Of a stretch of 64,000 nucleotides of DNA, positions 45,290-56,824 are shown piece after piece; the stretch's first letter is position 1, and each line of letters begins with the position of its first letter. The notes beneath the pieces are model-generated. The model did not search any database. It was given only the letters and a program-made list of their open reading frames with translations, and was not told the origin of the DNA. This stretch comes from Neoechinorhynchus agilis. Its lineage: Eukaryota > Acanthocephala. The translations under genes and the position numbers were made by a program. The stretch lies in the NCBI GenBank assembly GCA_051530055.1, contig CM121341.1:11718001-11782000 (forward strand), in the 5' to 3' direction.

Positions 45290-47840
45290 CCACACAGATA
45301 CATTTTCAATTCGAAAAATTAACAAGGCGAAACACACGCACTTAGAAATAGACGCAGACTCCAGACAGTTGTTGACGATTACAACGCCATTCGGTCTATT
45401 TCGTTATAAAAGGCTTCCCTCCGGGACCAAGAGTGCGCCCAAACTATTTCAACGGTTTATTGATGGTTTGTTGAAAGATATTCCACATGTAGCGGCGTAC
45501 CTGGACTATATTATCGTTACTGGTACGAATGATGACGAACATCGAACCAATTTATTTGAAGTGTTGAATAGGTTTAACGAAGCAGGCGTACGAATAAAGG
45601 CCGATAAGTGTGCTGTAATGGAAGATAGCGTGCAGTATTTGGGGCACACAATCAACAGAGGGATGATTCAACCGACCAAAGAAAAGATTGAAGATTTGCT
45701 GAAGGTCCCAAGACCTCGAAATATTATGCAATTGAAGAGTTTCCTTGGATTAGTGGATTTTCAAGAGCGATATTTTCCGAAGCTGCATCCGATATGTGCG
45801 CCACTTTACGAGCTAACAAGGAAAGGAACTCGATTCGAATGGAAACAATATCACTCAAATGCATTCAATCAAATTAAAGAAATGCTGACGAATACACAGA
45901 ATCTCTTGTCATATGATGAAAATAAGAAAATAGTTATCAATTGCGATGCTTGTGACACCAGAATAGTTGCTGTATTATTCCACGAATTGGAGGACGGATG
46001 GAAGCATCCTGTCATGCTCGCTTCAAGGGTATTGCGAAAATCAGAAAAGAATTACTCGGTTCTTGACAAAGAAGCGTTGGCTTTGATTTTCGCGGTGCAG
46101 AAGTTCCACTTCTACATATATGGACGGAAATTCACGCTCGAAACCGACCACAAGCCAGTGCAATACATTTTCGGAACCAAAAGAGAACTGTCGAAAATTA
46201 CTAATAATCGTCTGGTTCGATGGCAGTCAAATTAAATGAATACGATTATGACATAAGAGCGATTGATGGAAGTAGAAATAAGGTAGCTGACTGCTTATCG
46301 AGGTTAGCAAACAAGAATATAAGTGATGGGGCGAGTAACGAAGAAGAGATTCAAATCGGAATGGTGGTTGAGGAAAAATCGTGTAAGATTGAGATTTCGG
46401 AGAACACAATACGCAGCACCACGAGGGACGATGTTCCATTAGGGAGGATCCTGCAATATATAAAATATGGCTGGCCACGTGAGATTAGCTCGACAGATCT
46501 TCCATTTCGGAAGGTTAGAGACGAATTGAGCGTTGTAAATGAGATAATTTTACATATTGACCGATTAGTAATTCCTAAGAGTTTGAGAAGGTGCGTATTG
46601 GATCATCTACATGCAAGACACACCGGAAGGGATGCGATGATCGCAATGAGTCAGTATTATGTGTTTTGGCCCAAGATGGAAGAAGAGATCAGACAAACGA
46701 TCGCGATGTGTGAATTTTGCCAAACAAATAGGCAAAACAAAAGGGGGAGTACCTTTGTTGAGTTGGTACTGGCCTGCAGAACCATGGGAAAGAGTACACG
46801 TTGACTTGGCGGGGCCAGTAAATGGCGATACATACCTAATTCTGGTCGATGCGAACACAAAATGACCGGAGGTATGGTCGCTGGTTCGAAATTCGACGAC
46901 CACGCAAGTCATACGATGTCTAAGGAGGTGTTTCTGCAGATTCGGGCACCGAAATCAATTGTGTCAGACAATGGCCACAGTTTATTTCGAATGAGTTTTC
47001 ACGGTTTTGCAGCGAATTTCAAATCAAACATATAAAAGCTAGTCCATATCATCCGGAAACTAACGGCTTAGCCGAGAGGTTCATAAGAACGCTGAAACGA
47101 CGAACATGGATATCCGGAAAAGGAATAAAGATGGAAAACATGGACCAATTCTTGTATATTTATAGGAACACTCCTCACACGACGACGGGAAGTACACCGA
47201 CGGAGCTAATGCTTGGTCGTCGCTTACGGACGATATTTGACAATATGTGAAACCAAGCACACAAGCGAGAATCGAAGAGAGAAATCGAGTCAGAGAGGAG
47301 AAATCGGCAGTGGGAAATAGGTTGGTCACGTTCAAGCATGAGGAGCCGGTATGGTTCAAGCATGAGCGAAACGATAAATGGAGAAGCGGCTCCATCACGA
47401 AAGTTCAAGGACCTGTTTCGTACCAGCTCAAAGAAGACAATGACCAAGAGCGACGCTGTCATGCGGATTATATCAGGCATAGAGAAGTTGAGGATATAAC
47501 AACCAATGAGAATATAGATGTAGAGAAAAAGGGAAAGGAAGAAGATGAAGGGGAGAAATGGCTTATTAAAAAGATGGTGGATTCACAATTAGAAAAAGAT
47601 GAAGCCAATCCACAACAATCAATAAAAGAGCCAATCGAAGAAATCAAGATTATGCCGCGCAGGAGTCAAAGGATTCGGAAGGAAACCCAAACTTCCATGC
47701 GGTGACTATTAAAAAAGAGAAAAGGGGAGAGATGTTATAGTGGGCATGATGTCGTCATGCCCTCGACCGGGTGATACACGGAAGTAACTGCATGCGCGTA
47801 TATGTGGATGTGTGTGCGTTCTGTTTTGGGTACGATAGAA
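45290..47840 (+). mobile_element. Ty3/gypsy LTR retrotransposon fossil (RT-RNase H-integrase)
   Basis: RT (TPFGLFRYKRLP, AAYLDYIIVTGTNDD, VQYLGHTINRG), RNase H (INCDACDTRIVAVLFHE, FTLETDHKPVQYIFG), and integrase with a zinc-binding HHCC-like head and a core around 46.8-47.2 kb. The integrase tail extends to about 47.7 kb. A purine-rich tract near 47710-47732 precedes TGTTATAG, the likely start of a 3' LTR that is cut off by a LINE at about 47.85 kb. Gag and protease are absent. The copy is broken in several places. It is a different lineage from the gypsy at 43.3 kb. Confidence 0.88.
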
Positions 47841-47849
47841 CATGTCTAC

Positions 47850-48890
47850 TAGCGATTCGGTCACACTCACCAAAGGCGTCCATCAAGGTGCTGTGCTGTC
47901 ACAACTTCTCTTTAATATTTTCCTAAATGACCTCAAACCTCTCTCCTCTCACTCTGAACTATTCTTATATGCCGACGATGTCACCCATTCACCCCCACCT
48001 CTCCCTTTCTTTAACCTCTAAAGAAATCACACACATGAAAGATTGCTGAGTTTCTCTAAATGCTTCGAAATGATCCCCTCATTGTTACGTAACCTCGCAT
48101 CCTCTGCCGAGCTTCTAAATGACATACTACGCGTAGCCTCCCTAAAAATTCTGGGTCGCCAATTTCAATCAAATTTGAAATCGGACTTGCATATAACTCT
48201 CTCCCTCCAAGCGCAACACTTTTAAAATTTATCAACTCAATCGCCTCCGACATTTAGGAATTCCTTCACCCGACCTCTACAAATTTTGCTTCTGCTTTAT
48301 CTTACCATCCGTCATTTACGGTTACCCCCTATTTTGCAAGCTTTCTAAATCGCTAATCCGCCGTCTCGAAATTCTTCACAAAAGAGCATCTAAAATTTGC
48401 ACAGCTGACTTTTCGCCTCTGACCTAATACCTTGATGCTATTTTCATAAAATAATGAAAATGCTTCGCAGCCCGACCACCACAATTTCTTCCACATATCG
48501 GTCCCTTTTCACACGAGCACAACACTCGTAATCCTAATTCGTTTCACCCTCCTATAACTCGCAGCTCACTATATCTGCGCTCCTTTTTCCATGCTGGCCA
48601 ATCTTCTATGATATCATGACCTGAAATGATTCTGAGGAAAGAGCAACCTTACAAGCGCTCCTGTAAGCAATAAACACCAATTCCCACTAGAACGGACCTT
48701 CCCACCCAACCGGATATTCTCAAACGTACGGACACATCCTCACCCGAACGAACCGTCCCCGACTGGATAGTTCCCACCCGAATAGGCATACCTCCGACCA
48801 TATATTACTTCCTGAACGAACATCCCTCGACTGCATATTCCCATATTAACGGATGAGGACCCAAAGGTACATCGGTCCTTCTTATTCGTT
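47850..48890 (+). mobile_element. LINE 3' half of the 34.3-kb family
   Basis: It starts within the RT at KGVHQGAVLSQLLFNIFLND and ELFLYADDVTH. It continues through the C-terminal region nearly identical to 36.4-36.9 kb and ends in AACGGACCTTCCCACCC repeats and GATGAGGACCCAAAGGTAC. It truncates the gypsy LTR at about 47.84 kb. Confidence 0.85.
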
Positions 48891-48899
48891 AAAATCCTG

Positions 48900-50400
48900 A
48901 TCTTCTTATCAATGACTGTACTCCGTTTCGATTATTTCCAACCCGATCCAACCAAGAGAATTCTTATATAGGGAGTACCGTACTCCCTGGCTCCGATCCT
49001 TCAATGATGATGTACAATTGATAGTCAAAGTCACTTATTTCGGAGGAAAGCTCAAAGTTCATTTGACAAATGAAGTATATCGGAAACGATTTCAAAACTT
49101 CTTGGCACCGAAAATGATCCCTGGAATGGCCTTTGAGAACAGCTCCCACGAATCAACATTTCAAATCTCTGAAATTTCTCCAGATTTCGACAAGGATGAC
49201 AAGAAAGTATTCGAAAAAAATTCCAATGCAACATATTGTTTTTCAATAAATCTCGTAAGTCAGGGAAAACAATTCCCTGAGGTGTAATGAAAGCTGACAT
49301 CGACACAAGGAACTCCCCGATACAAAGAAAAAAAAATTTCCAATCCATGGAAATTACACCCACGATGAATGAAATATTTAGGTCGGATGATTATACTTTT
49401 CCTCGCTGCGCCGGATGCCAACAGTGGGGTCATTGGGGACAACATTGGCTGACTAAGAAAATCGCATGCGCGTACGGTGGTGATGAGTATTCGAGTGGGA
49501 ACTGCTCGAGACGAATTAAAAGATGCGCGAACTGTGGTCACGAAGGACACTGCGCTTTCGCTAGAACCTGCACTTCCTTGAAAAGTTTTGTTTATTGGGC
49601 CAAAAACAAAGATGTCCAGAAAAGATGCATGAAATCAAGGGTCGCGATGGGGTCATCCGAGCTAGATTGTTGGCAGTTTCGACACGAGAATCGGGGCGTG
49701 GTTGGAGGCTGTTCCTCTGGCGTCTGTGGTGACTCTTCGCACTGATGAGGTAACGAGGATCGCTGGTTCCTTAAGACTTGGTCTCCCGATATGCACATCT
49801 CGTCGCTGTCGATGTGGGTCTTTGGTTGATGCTTTCGGGCGACACGGTCTCGTTTGCCGAAAGTCAGGAGGAAGGTTCTCACGCCATTCTGAGATCAATA
49901 GCGTAATTTCTCGGGCGTTGACTACGGCGAACTTCCACTACATCTTGGAACCCGCCCATCTTTGTCGACTAGACGGTCGTTGACCTGACGGAATTTCGGT
50001 CTTTCCGTGGCATGAGGGCAAATGCCTTCTCTGGGACGCCACGTGTGTGGACACCTTCGCAGTAAGTAATATTCCCTACTCGCTCGAAATCGCTGGAGGT
50101 GCAGCCAGTGCAGCGGAAGAGAGGAAGGTATGAAAATATAGGGATTTAGCAAGGGCCCACTATTTTGCCCCCCTTCGGAGTAGAGACGTATGGAGCGCTA
50201 GAATGGAGCGCTAGACAGCTCGGCACTCATTCTGCTCCAGGATCTCTCGAAGAAATTGAAAGAAACGACATGCGATGCACGAGCAGGTGTATTCCTGTGA
50301 CAAAATATCTCGCTTGTAGTACAACGAGGCAATGCTGCTAGCGTGATAGTGACAGCCGAGGAAGGAGAGAAGCTCCAATTATGCGGACGGTGGTGATTGC
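48900..50400 (+). mobile_element. LINE fragment: ORF1 joined to the ORF2 C-terminus
   Basis: The ORF1 part at 49018-49620 includes VKVTYFGGKLKVHLTNEVYR and knuckles CAGCQQWGHWGQHW and CANCGHEGHCAFARTC. From about 49.67 kb the ORF2 end begins directly: LEAVPLASVVTLRTDEV, SLRLGLPICTSRRCRCG, VDAFGRHGLVCRKSGGR, ALTTANFHYILEPAHLCRLD, then in another frame a WDATCVDTFA-like stretch. The endonuclease and RT between them are missing. This is the family of the element at 8392-9495. Confidence 0.8.
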
Positions 50401-50519
50401 ACGTTTTGTGCTTTATTAATTTTTACTTCTATGCCGTCAGCCTCACACTCTCGTACACCAAGAAGCTGTTGCTAAGAAGTCAATACAACCAACAAACAAC
50501 GAGATAAAGTATCTTGATC

Positions 50520-51080
50520 AAATCTTGAGCGAATTTTCAACAAATATTTTTAAAATGATATACCTGAGGATAAGTGCTGCGATCCACAACCTCGAAAAAA
50601 TGCTGGAAAAACACTTTGAGAGGCTGGCCACTTCCCTTTCGCAGAGCCTTAATCGAATCAGTTTAATTCCATCTAATGGAACTCAGGTACCTGTTAAAAG
50701 ATCTTATGTTCAAATCGTAGACGAGTCGAGAGCAGTGACCATTTTGGACAATGAAATGGATGACTACGAAGTCGTCGTTCGACACGTGACTGATGAACCA
50801 AAACAATTGTTCTCCTAGGGTATGGTGGAGCTAATTAAAAAGAAGAGAGCCGGTCCATGACCGAGTTAAGGTTGGTGCAATGGAACTCCGGTGGTCGTCT
50901 GGGTATTCCTAAAATACTGGTCGAAGCTGAGAAATACGAGGCGGTTTTCATCCAGGAAATAAATAGTATCCACACACTTCATGATTTACCACCATTTTGC
51001 GCATAACAAAGAAATAATAAAGGACTTACTGAATGCCGAAATAAACTTCCTTTTCGGAGACTTTAATGACCCTTCCGGAA
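50520..51080 (+). mobile_element. LINE ORF1 end and start of endonuclease
   Basis: The frame 50525-50818 is a charged, coiled-coil-like protein (AAIHNLEKMLEKHFERLATS). Then 50858 onward starts an endonuclease: LRLVQWNSGGRLGIPKILVE, with FGDFNDPSGKW near 51050. RT is not seen. It probably belongs to the LINE family just upstream. Confidence 0.6.
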
Positions 51081-51584
51081 AATGGATTCATGTGATTATC
51101 CGCTCTACGGACTCTCACGATATTGTCTGCTCTCCTTACCATACGTTTATCTGTGTTTAGCGAGAAAGTTGTCCACAATCAAATCTACAGTTCCTCTTAA
51201 TCAGAGCTGTTCCGCATTTCCGGTCACCCTAAACATCCAACTTTTCAACTCAGCTGCATCTTTTTCTTCGAATGCGGTAACGACGTGCTTCTCAGGGCCT
51301 TGAATGGCTTTCTGGCAGAGTCGAGTTATTCATTTGTAACTGCGGTCAACAGATGCACAAGGGGGAGAGACAAACTGCGACTATTGTCCTGCTTCCCTAC
51401 TCTTCCTCGTGGTGGATAATCGCCACTAAAAACGGCTTATCCCCTCGCAGGGCGCTTCCGGTGCCTGGGTTTAAGAAGATTGCTTAATTGTAGTGGTCAA
51501 GGCCCTCCTATATGTCGCTCAAACGACGAAGGCTAAATTGTCACCCAATTGCATTATCAGGCATTGAAACTCAAAAAATCTCCA
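51081..51584. other. Unassigned sequence
   Basis: No clear coding. Part of it may be continuation of the LINE endonuclease region or 5' UTR of another element. Confidence 0.3.
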
Positions 51585-51780
51585 CGAATGATGGTAGCGG
51601 TATTTCACCGGCGCAGCCTCCCGCCTATTCAACGCCCATCATATTTCTTCACAGATCCCCGCTGTTACTCTCCAAACATGTTCGCTTTGCTGTGGTTTCG
51701 CTAGGCTGCAGACAGGGGCAGTAGGAATCTCAATAATCCATTCATGCACGTCACTAATTAGATGACGAGGCATTTGGTTA
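51585..51780 (-). pseudogene. Second 28S rRNA fragment, minus strand, starting at the R2 site
   Basis: On the minus strand from 51780: TAACCAAATGCCTCGTCATC, GATTCCTACTGCCCCTGTC, CTAGCGAAACCACAGC, GAGAGTAACAGCGGGG, then GTGAAATACCGCTACC. Compared with the copy at 6408 it lacks about 30 nt after AACAGCGGGG and stops near 51585. It starts at the same conserved position, the R2 cleavage site, with one mismatch. Confidence 0.9.
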
Positions 51781-51859
51781 TGCACCGATTTATTAAAGTA
51801 ACTTGAGAGCTCTCAAGGATATTTTGCATTGAATCTGTAAGTTATAATGTTGTTAATTT

Positions 51860-52510
51860 CATTTATGTGTCGTAGCCTGCTTTCATTGTGACTCTAGGTG
51901 GACATTGAAACAACAACATATCTTTGAACTTTTCTCTCATTTGAGAGGTCGTTCTTTTCAGCATTGTCGGCTTTCGTCTTTGTTCTTCTCCTTTCCCAGC
52001 GTCGTGAAATCTCCGCTCACACTGTCCTCCCACCTTTTCTTGAGCCCCTCGAGCTCGATTCTCCATGCGCTCTTCACCCAGGCGTCTTCATCTGCTTGTG
52101 TCACCTGCAGGTACCATACCATCCACCTCTTAGCGATTGCATCCTTGATCGGCTCGACAGCAAACAGCTTTCGCACCTCATCATTGGGCACTCGATCCTT
52201 GCGTGTCAATCCTGCGGACGATCTCAGCATCCGCATTTCGTCGACGGCTAATCGTTGAACGTCTTCCTTCTTCGTAGCCTACGTCTCTGCTCCGTAGAGC
52301 ATGGCGGGTCGCACTACTGCCTTGTACATCCGCCAGTTAAGCTTGTTCGGGAGACGCTTATCGCAAAGGATGCCTGTTGTCTTTCTCCAGTTGTTCCACC
52401 TGCATTGAACTCTTTGTCCGATCTCTGGTACGAGCTCACATTGCATGTTCAGCATGTTGCCCAAATATTTGAAAACATTTTTTAAAATTCGGTTGATCGT
52501 TTGCATTCAT
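51860..52510 (-). mobile_element. RTE-type LINE, C-terminal end
   Basis: The minus strand reads FKYLGNMLNMQCELVPEIGQ, WNNWRKTTGILCDKRLPNKL, YKAVVRPAMLYGAET, VDEMRMLRSSAGLTRKDRVP and WMVWYLQVTQADEDAW. This is the hallmark end of RTE-family ORF2. It is 5' truncated, with one frame change near 52.25 kb. The RT catalytic region is absent. Confidence 0.92.
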
Positions 52511-52779
52511 TGACGCTATTATTTGCACAGGCGGACAGCTCCGGGTGTGCTGCAGTTCTAACGGCGACACTACATTACCTAAAGTTTGATCGATCTAAAC
52601 CAGAGTCCACCTCGACTCAGTGGCAGGTATATACGATGCCTTTGTTCAGATATTTACGCAGAAATTGAAGTCTTTTAAGACTTGCCCTGTAATACTATTC
52701 AATTTGTTCAAGATTCGTGACCGAAATATCAACTGGGCTCTGCAACTCCGCCATCAGCTTTGGAGGCCATAATCATTCA

Positions 52780-53155
52780 GAATATGCGCGACCTGCGTTG
52801 GGTTCAACTGAGCAGCTTTGATACGATTAAGTAATTCGTCAATAAGATGCACCACTTCTTGTTTTCTTTGTACTTGACCATGGTGAGCCTCCCAAATACT
52901 TGACTGGGTCACCCTCGAGATAAGATCGACACTTATTGGGTGATAAGTTCATCCTATTGGGTCGGTATATACTATCTGAGGGATGTAAGTCATTCCGTAT
53001 CCCTCTAAGGTCATTCTGTGCTTCGTCGAGGCATATCGAAAAGAGCCGTGGTGATAGAAGATCTTGCTTCACATCCCGGTCGAAGCGAACTGGTCTTGAT
53101 GGCGGACTCATTGGTGAGTGGTTTCTAGTGAAACTGGACTCAAACATACTCATGA
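52780..53155 (-). mobile_element. LINE RT fragment
   Basis: VRFDRDVKQDLLSPRLFSIC resembles the RT motif GVKQGDLLSPLLFSI, followed by LNLSPNKCRSYLEG-like and PVKYLGGS stretches. Only the palm-thumb part, heavily eroded, is left. It may be RTE-related to its neighbour. Confidence 0.65.
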
Positions 53156-53216
53156 TTTACCCATTATGGTTGTTTTTTGGCGTAGAAAATTTAAAGGAAT
53201 TTTATTTTAAAATCCG

Positions 53217-53249
53217 ATATTTCGGCACAATCGTGTGCCTTTATCAAGG
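53217..53249 (-). repeat. PLE-type 3' hairpin module (minus strand)
   Basis: The minus strand reads CCTTGATAAAGGCACACG, loop, TGTGCCGAAATATCGG, then AAAATAAAATTCC. It is nearly the same sequence as in the palindrome at 17.0-17.2 kb. Confidence 0.6.
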
Positions 53250-53259
53250 TCTAAAAAAT

Positions 53260-54190
53260 CACGTGTCAATCAATATACACTGTCCTAAGATCGAGCCTAA
53301 GGTCCGCCTTATTCCCTTCAACCGTTTCCACTTGGCGGATGAATATTGCCTCCATAATCACGATTCAATTTTGTTTTACTGCGGGTACTGTTGGGCGAAA
53401 TGGTTGAGTATTGCATAACTGGCATCTCTAAGGCACTCAAAGTGCATAAATTTCGCAATATTAATAAATTTTGTTTTTCGAAAAATCACAAATGTTACTG
53501 TTGATCAAGAAGGATATAATTAATCGTTAATAACTTCACGATGGCAACAATTTTGAACATTTTCGTTCTTTAGAAAATGATTCCGCAGCTTTCTAAGTAG
53601 ACTCTACCTTTCATAGCCCCGATAAATTCACTCGTTTGCACGCCAAGGATTTTTTAAAATTATACTGAGTTTTATCGTCTAACTTGATTTCTTCTTATAC
53701 GTTCTTTAGGTCCTCCGAGGGTTTGTTAGGATGCCGTCATCATTATTTGGTTGCTTTTATTGCGGTTTTAAATAGACAACAGAAGTGCCATTTCTTTTGG
53801 GCATCTATGAATGTCTGTATTAAAAACATCATCTTTTGCAACAGTAGCGATGAAATTCTTCGATTGGCCGGAGTTCACCACAATACGCCATTTTTTGGCT
53901 AATACATAGTGAAATGGAATTGATCGTCCAATTTTTACGGAATAGATTATTCGTGATCATAACAACCGATAATGCAAAGCACAAAATTTCTTGGTTAATA
54001 TTTAGCACAATTTGGTATGTATTTCTCTGCATTATGTTTGTGTGAGTATGTAGAAAATTTATACGTTATTGATTTGTAATTTAAAGACACATGAACGGAA
54101 GCGAACGAGATACTTTTTTGCATAACGTCTACATTGCTTAAATTTTGTTAACGATAAAACTAGAGATAAATTTCTTAATCAATTTTTTCC
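53260..54190. other. Unassigned region
   Basis: No gene, RNA or repeat that I can support. Short open stretches around 53.7-53.9 kb on either strand resemble nothing known to me. Confidence 0.35.
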
Positions 54191-54191
54191 T

Positions 54192-55210
54192 TTAAAAAAT
54201 ATTTGCGATCCAATTTAACACAGAACAAACGGGCCTGAATATATTTTGGCGTTCTCTTGTTTTCACGAGCTTCGAGATTCCACTGCGTTTTTCATTTGAG
54301 TAACCATTGAGAGCAGCGAAAGGCCATATATTTTCAAAGTAACTCGAGAGATTCGCGGCGCATTTCGAGTTTTCACCTTTTATATCGTATTCCATTTCAA
54401 CTAATTTCTATTCCATGACACCGAGGAGTTTAGTGTTCTCCGTAACGACATGGTGATAATCTGTTTCAAGACCCTTCAGTTTGTTTAGCAACTCTTCCAT
54501 TTGTCTTTCAAGAATATCGATTTCAAAATCTTTGTCGGATAACATCAAATCGAGATTTTCGGCGTGTTCATTAAGGTATTGAACAACCATTTGTAGATCC
54601 TTGCTATGATGCTCTGTCGCTTCGAGAGCATTTTTTAATTTCTCGTTTGAATCTCGCAGATCATCAAACTTCATTTCCATGCCTGAAACAACTCTGGTAA
54701 ATATCGATTTTGCTTCCTAAGCAACACCAAAAAAAGTTTTTGTCGCTACTGATGCGTTTCTCCATTTTTTCGTGGAATTCGAACAATTTGAGTTTAACTT
54801 AAAGCTTTTCAGTTTGCCAGTTTTTCTCCTTTTTTCGGACCTACTCCAATTCTTTAAGTAATTCTGACAAATAGTTTTGCTCATTTGTTTTTGAGTCCGG
54901 CTTCTCTTCTGTCTCACATTCAGTTTTCGGCGACTCATCTATAAGTAGCGGTCCCACAACTGAAACATTATAGTCATACATTTCTGGTTTCGTTGAAAGG
55001 CGCCAACCTCGTAAAATATTGCTCGGATTGGTCTATTAAATTACCCGATTCGGTAAACTCTTTTAACCTGTCGTAATTTTTCATAACGTGTTCATACGTT
55101 TGTCGTTTTGAGCTTGGATTTTCTCTAAAAGCTTGATCGATTTTATCAAAATGCTGACTTTTTATTCTAAGATAAATATATATATTACAAACACACGTGA
55201 TAGCGTTCAA
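54192..55210 (-). pseudogene. Coiled-coil protein gene, probably decayed
   Basis: On the minus strand three stretches lie in order: SQHFDKIDQAFRENPSSKRQ...EQYFTRLAPFNET, then in a shifted frame PEMYDYNVSVVGPLLIDESP and NEQNYLSELLKELE, then FDDLRDSNEKLKNALEAT and ILERQMEELLNKLKGLETD. The last is strong heptad coiled coil. In-frame stops follow ELLKELE and recur in the next 100 bp, and a one-base frame change sits near 54.99 kb. No good splice sites explain them, so it looks like a pseudogene. A missed intron structure is the alternative. The family is not recognised. Confidence 0.55.
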
Positions 55211-55224
55211 CTTATCAATTATGG

Positions 55225-55830
55225 AGACTTAGTTACTTGTTAATTTTTTTATAGCTGTAGCCAGTAATTCATCCTTTTTCTCTTTTTGTCTAACGAATGA
55301 CGCGTTTTGTAGCAGGACCTCAGCGAATATGGGCCGCTGTTCGGGTGGACGACCGCGACTAAAAAAGGTTAGGGCAGATATTGCCCATGTTTTCCAGATA
55401 AAATATTGTTTTTTATAGCTCAGTTGCAGCCTCAACGCTCTTGTACAGTAACGTTTGGCAGTTTTTAAAATTCTTTTAAAATGTTTCATGTCTGAATTTT
55501 CATTCAATTTTGCGTTGAAATTGTAACCTAAAATTTTATTTTTATTAAAATGTAAATTACCAACGTTGTTGGTTCGATCTAAAATACGTAAAAATTGATT
55601 TTTAATTATTAAATTAAGTTTCTTATTTACATAATTGATGCCAGTTACAGCCATAATATTGGTTTTGTTAGGGTTCAGCCCGATGCCCATATGTGCTGCA
55701 TTCCTATTGATAAAAGCTAACAATTCCTTCAGTAATATAGGTAATTCCCAGGGGTTATTGGTAAATAAAACTGCACTTATATCTTCTATTGTAAGATCGC
55801 TCATCGTTCTGGCACACAATTACAAAAATT
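55225..55830 (-). mobile_element. LINE RT fragment with 196-codon open frame
   Basis: The minus-strand frame reads SDLTIEDISAVLFTNNP, INRNAAHMGIGLNPNKTNIM, KNKILGYNFNAKLNENSDM and FIWKTWAISALTFFSRGRPP. This is the end of the palm, the thumb and the C-terminal part of an RT. It shares the IWKTWAIS wording with the fragment at 60.84-61.14 kb, so they are one family. Confidence 0.7.
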
Positions 55831-55872
55831 GTATATTGATTGGTGGTTTGATTGGTTATCGCACAGGTAGAA

Positions 55873-56032
55873 TTTGGAATACAAACGTGCGATAACAAAT
55901 TGTTTAGGAAAATTACGTGAGTTTATTGAAGAAGGGTTTCTTAATCAAAAAATCATCTTCAGATTTTTATTAGACTTAGTACCACACCCTGATGATTTTC
56001 TGGATCCAGCTCCCGCACTTCCAATAATAGTT
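55873..56032 (+). CDS. Possible exon, unassigned
   Basis: After a candidate acceptor (CACAGGTAG) the frame reads NLEYKRAITNCLGKLREFIE, then FRFLLDLVPHPDDFLDPAPA and a stop. The residue mix looks protein-like, but no family or donor was found. It may be chance or part of the gene ending at 56709. Confidence 0.25.
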
Positions 56033-56442
56033 TAAAACTTTAGATTGTCACATTTACTTAGTTGTTAAAAACTTGCAGCTAAAAATGTTTACTTAAGCGC
56101 AAGCGATCGATAACTCTGATCGGTTTCAAAAACATTTAAAAAATGTTCAAATACTCAACTGCGACGAGTTCTATAGCCCAAACCGATTTATTTTTAGTAA
56201 ACTGTTCCGTAGAAAGATTCTTGGCTCTATTTGGTTCGTAAAATCGTTGACTTTATGACGCTCTTGTACAGTAGCAATATTTTAGGATTGCTTAAAATTA
56301 AATTTAGGCACATTTCGCTTAAAGATTAACCAAGAAACTATTTTCCTTGAATTTTTTTGCCAAGTTTGATATTCCTTCGGCATAATTCAACCCATTTGTA
56401 GACAGACAATAAAACCATGAATTTGTATGGAGATCCTTTTTA

Positions 56443-56709
56443 GTTTATGATTGTGAGCATCCATTTGATTTGTTTCTGCCAAAAGATTCTAAGAATTCGC
56501 TACGATATTCCTTCTGGCTCTCAAGTGCAAATCCTATACATCATCTTTCATTTCGTGAACTAGAGAAACTATGTGCAAGATTCGGCTATGGAACATGTCG
56601 TTACGACGGACTGAGAAGTAAAATTCGCTTTTGTCCGGATTATTTCAATTCCACAAAGTCGCGTAATCCCCCCTTCAAAATGGGCATCAAAACAAAAAAC
56701 AAGTCTTAA
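56443..56709 (+). CDS. Probable terminal exon of an unrecognised gene
   Basis: CCTTTTTAG at 56434-56442 is a good acceptor. The frame then reads YDCEHPFDLFLPKDSKNS, SANPIHHLSFRELEKLCARF, YGTCRYDGLRSKIRFCPDYF, and ends in a lysine-rich tail at 56709. Several cysteines suggest a structured small domain. I do not recognise it. It lies only about 115 bp upstream of hexokinase, so it would be the 3' end of a closely spaced upstream gene. Confidence 0.4.
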   Translation, partial: VYDCEHPFDLFLPKDSKNSLRYSFWLSSANPIHHLSFRELEKLCARFGYGTCRYDGLRSKIRFCPDYFNSTKSRNPPFKMGIKTKNKS

Positions 56710-56773
56710 CTACCGGCTAGGTTAGTTTGACAACTACTTGATGAGTGTACGAAATTGTTTTCGAGTCGGGACT

Positions 56774-56780
56774 ATAAGAG
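56774..56780 (+). promoter_or_regulatory. Possible TATA box of hexokinase
   Basis: TATAAGA lies about 45 bp before the hexokinase ATG at 56825. Position and sequence fit a TATA element, but the transcript start is unknown and the leader would be very short. Confidence 0.25.
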
Positions 56781-56824
56781 AAACTGTATAGTGTACTACT
56801 CAACCATCTTCAACATATCCACGA

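Noticed and set aside
49592-50152. Minus-strand open frames over 49.6-50.15 kb
   Set aside because: They mirror the LINE ORF2 C-terminus on the plus strand, which has clear conserved motifs.
53684-53902. Possible transposase fragment on either strand at 53.7-53.9 kb
   Set aside because: A few residues recall transposase linkers, but no catalytic motif or terminal repeat could be found.
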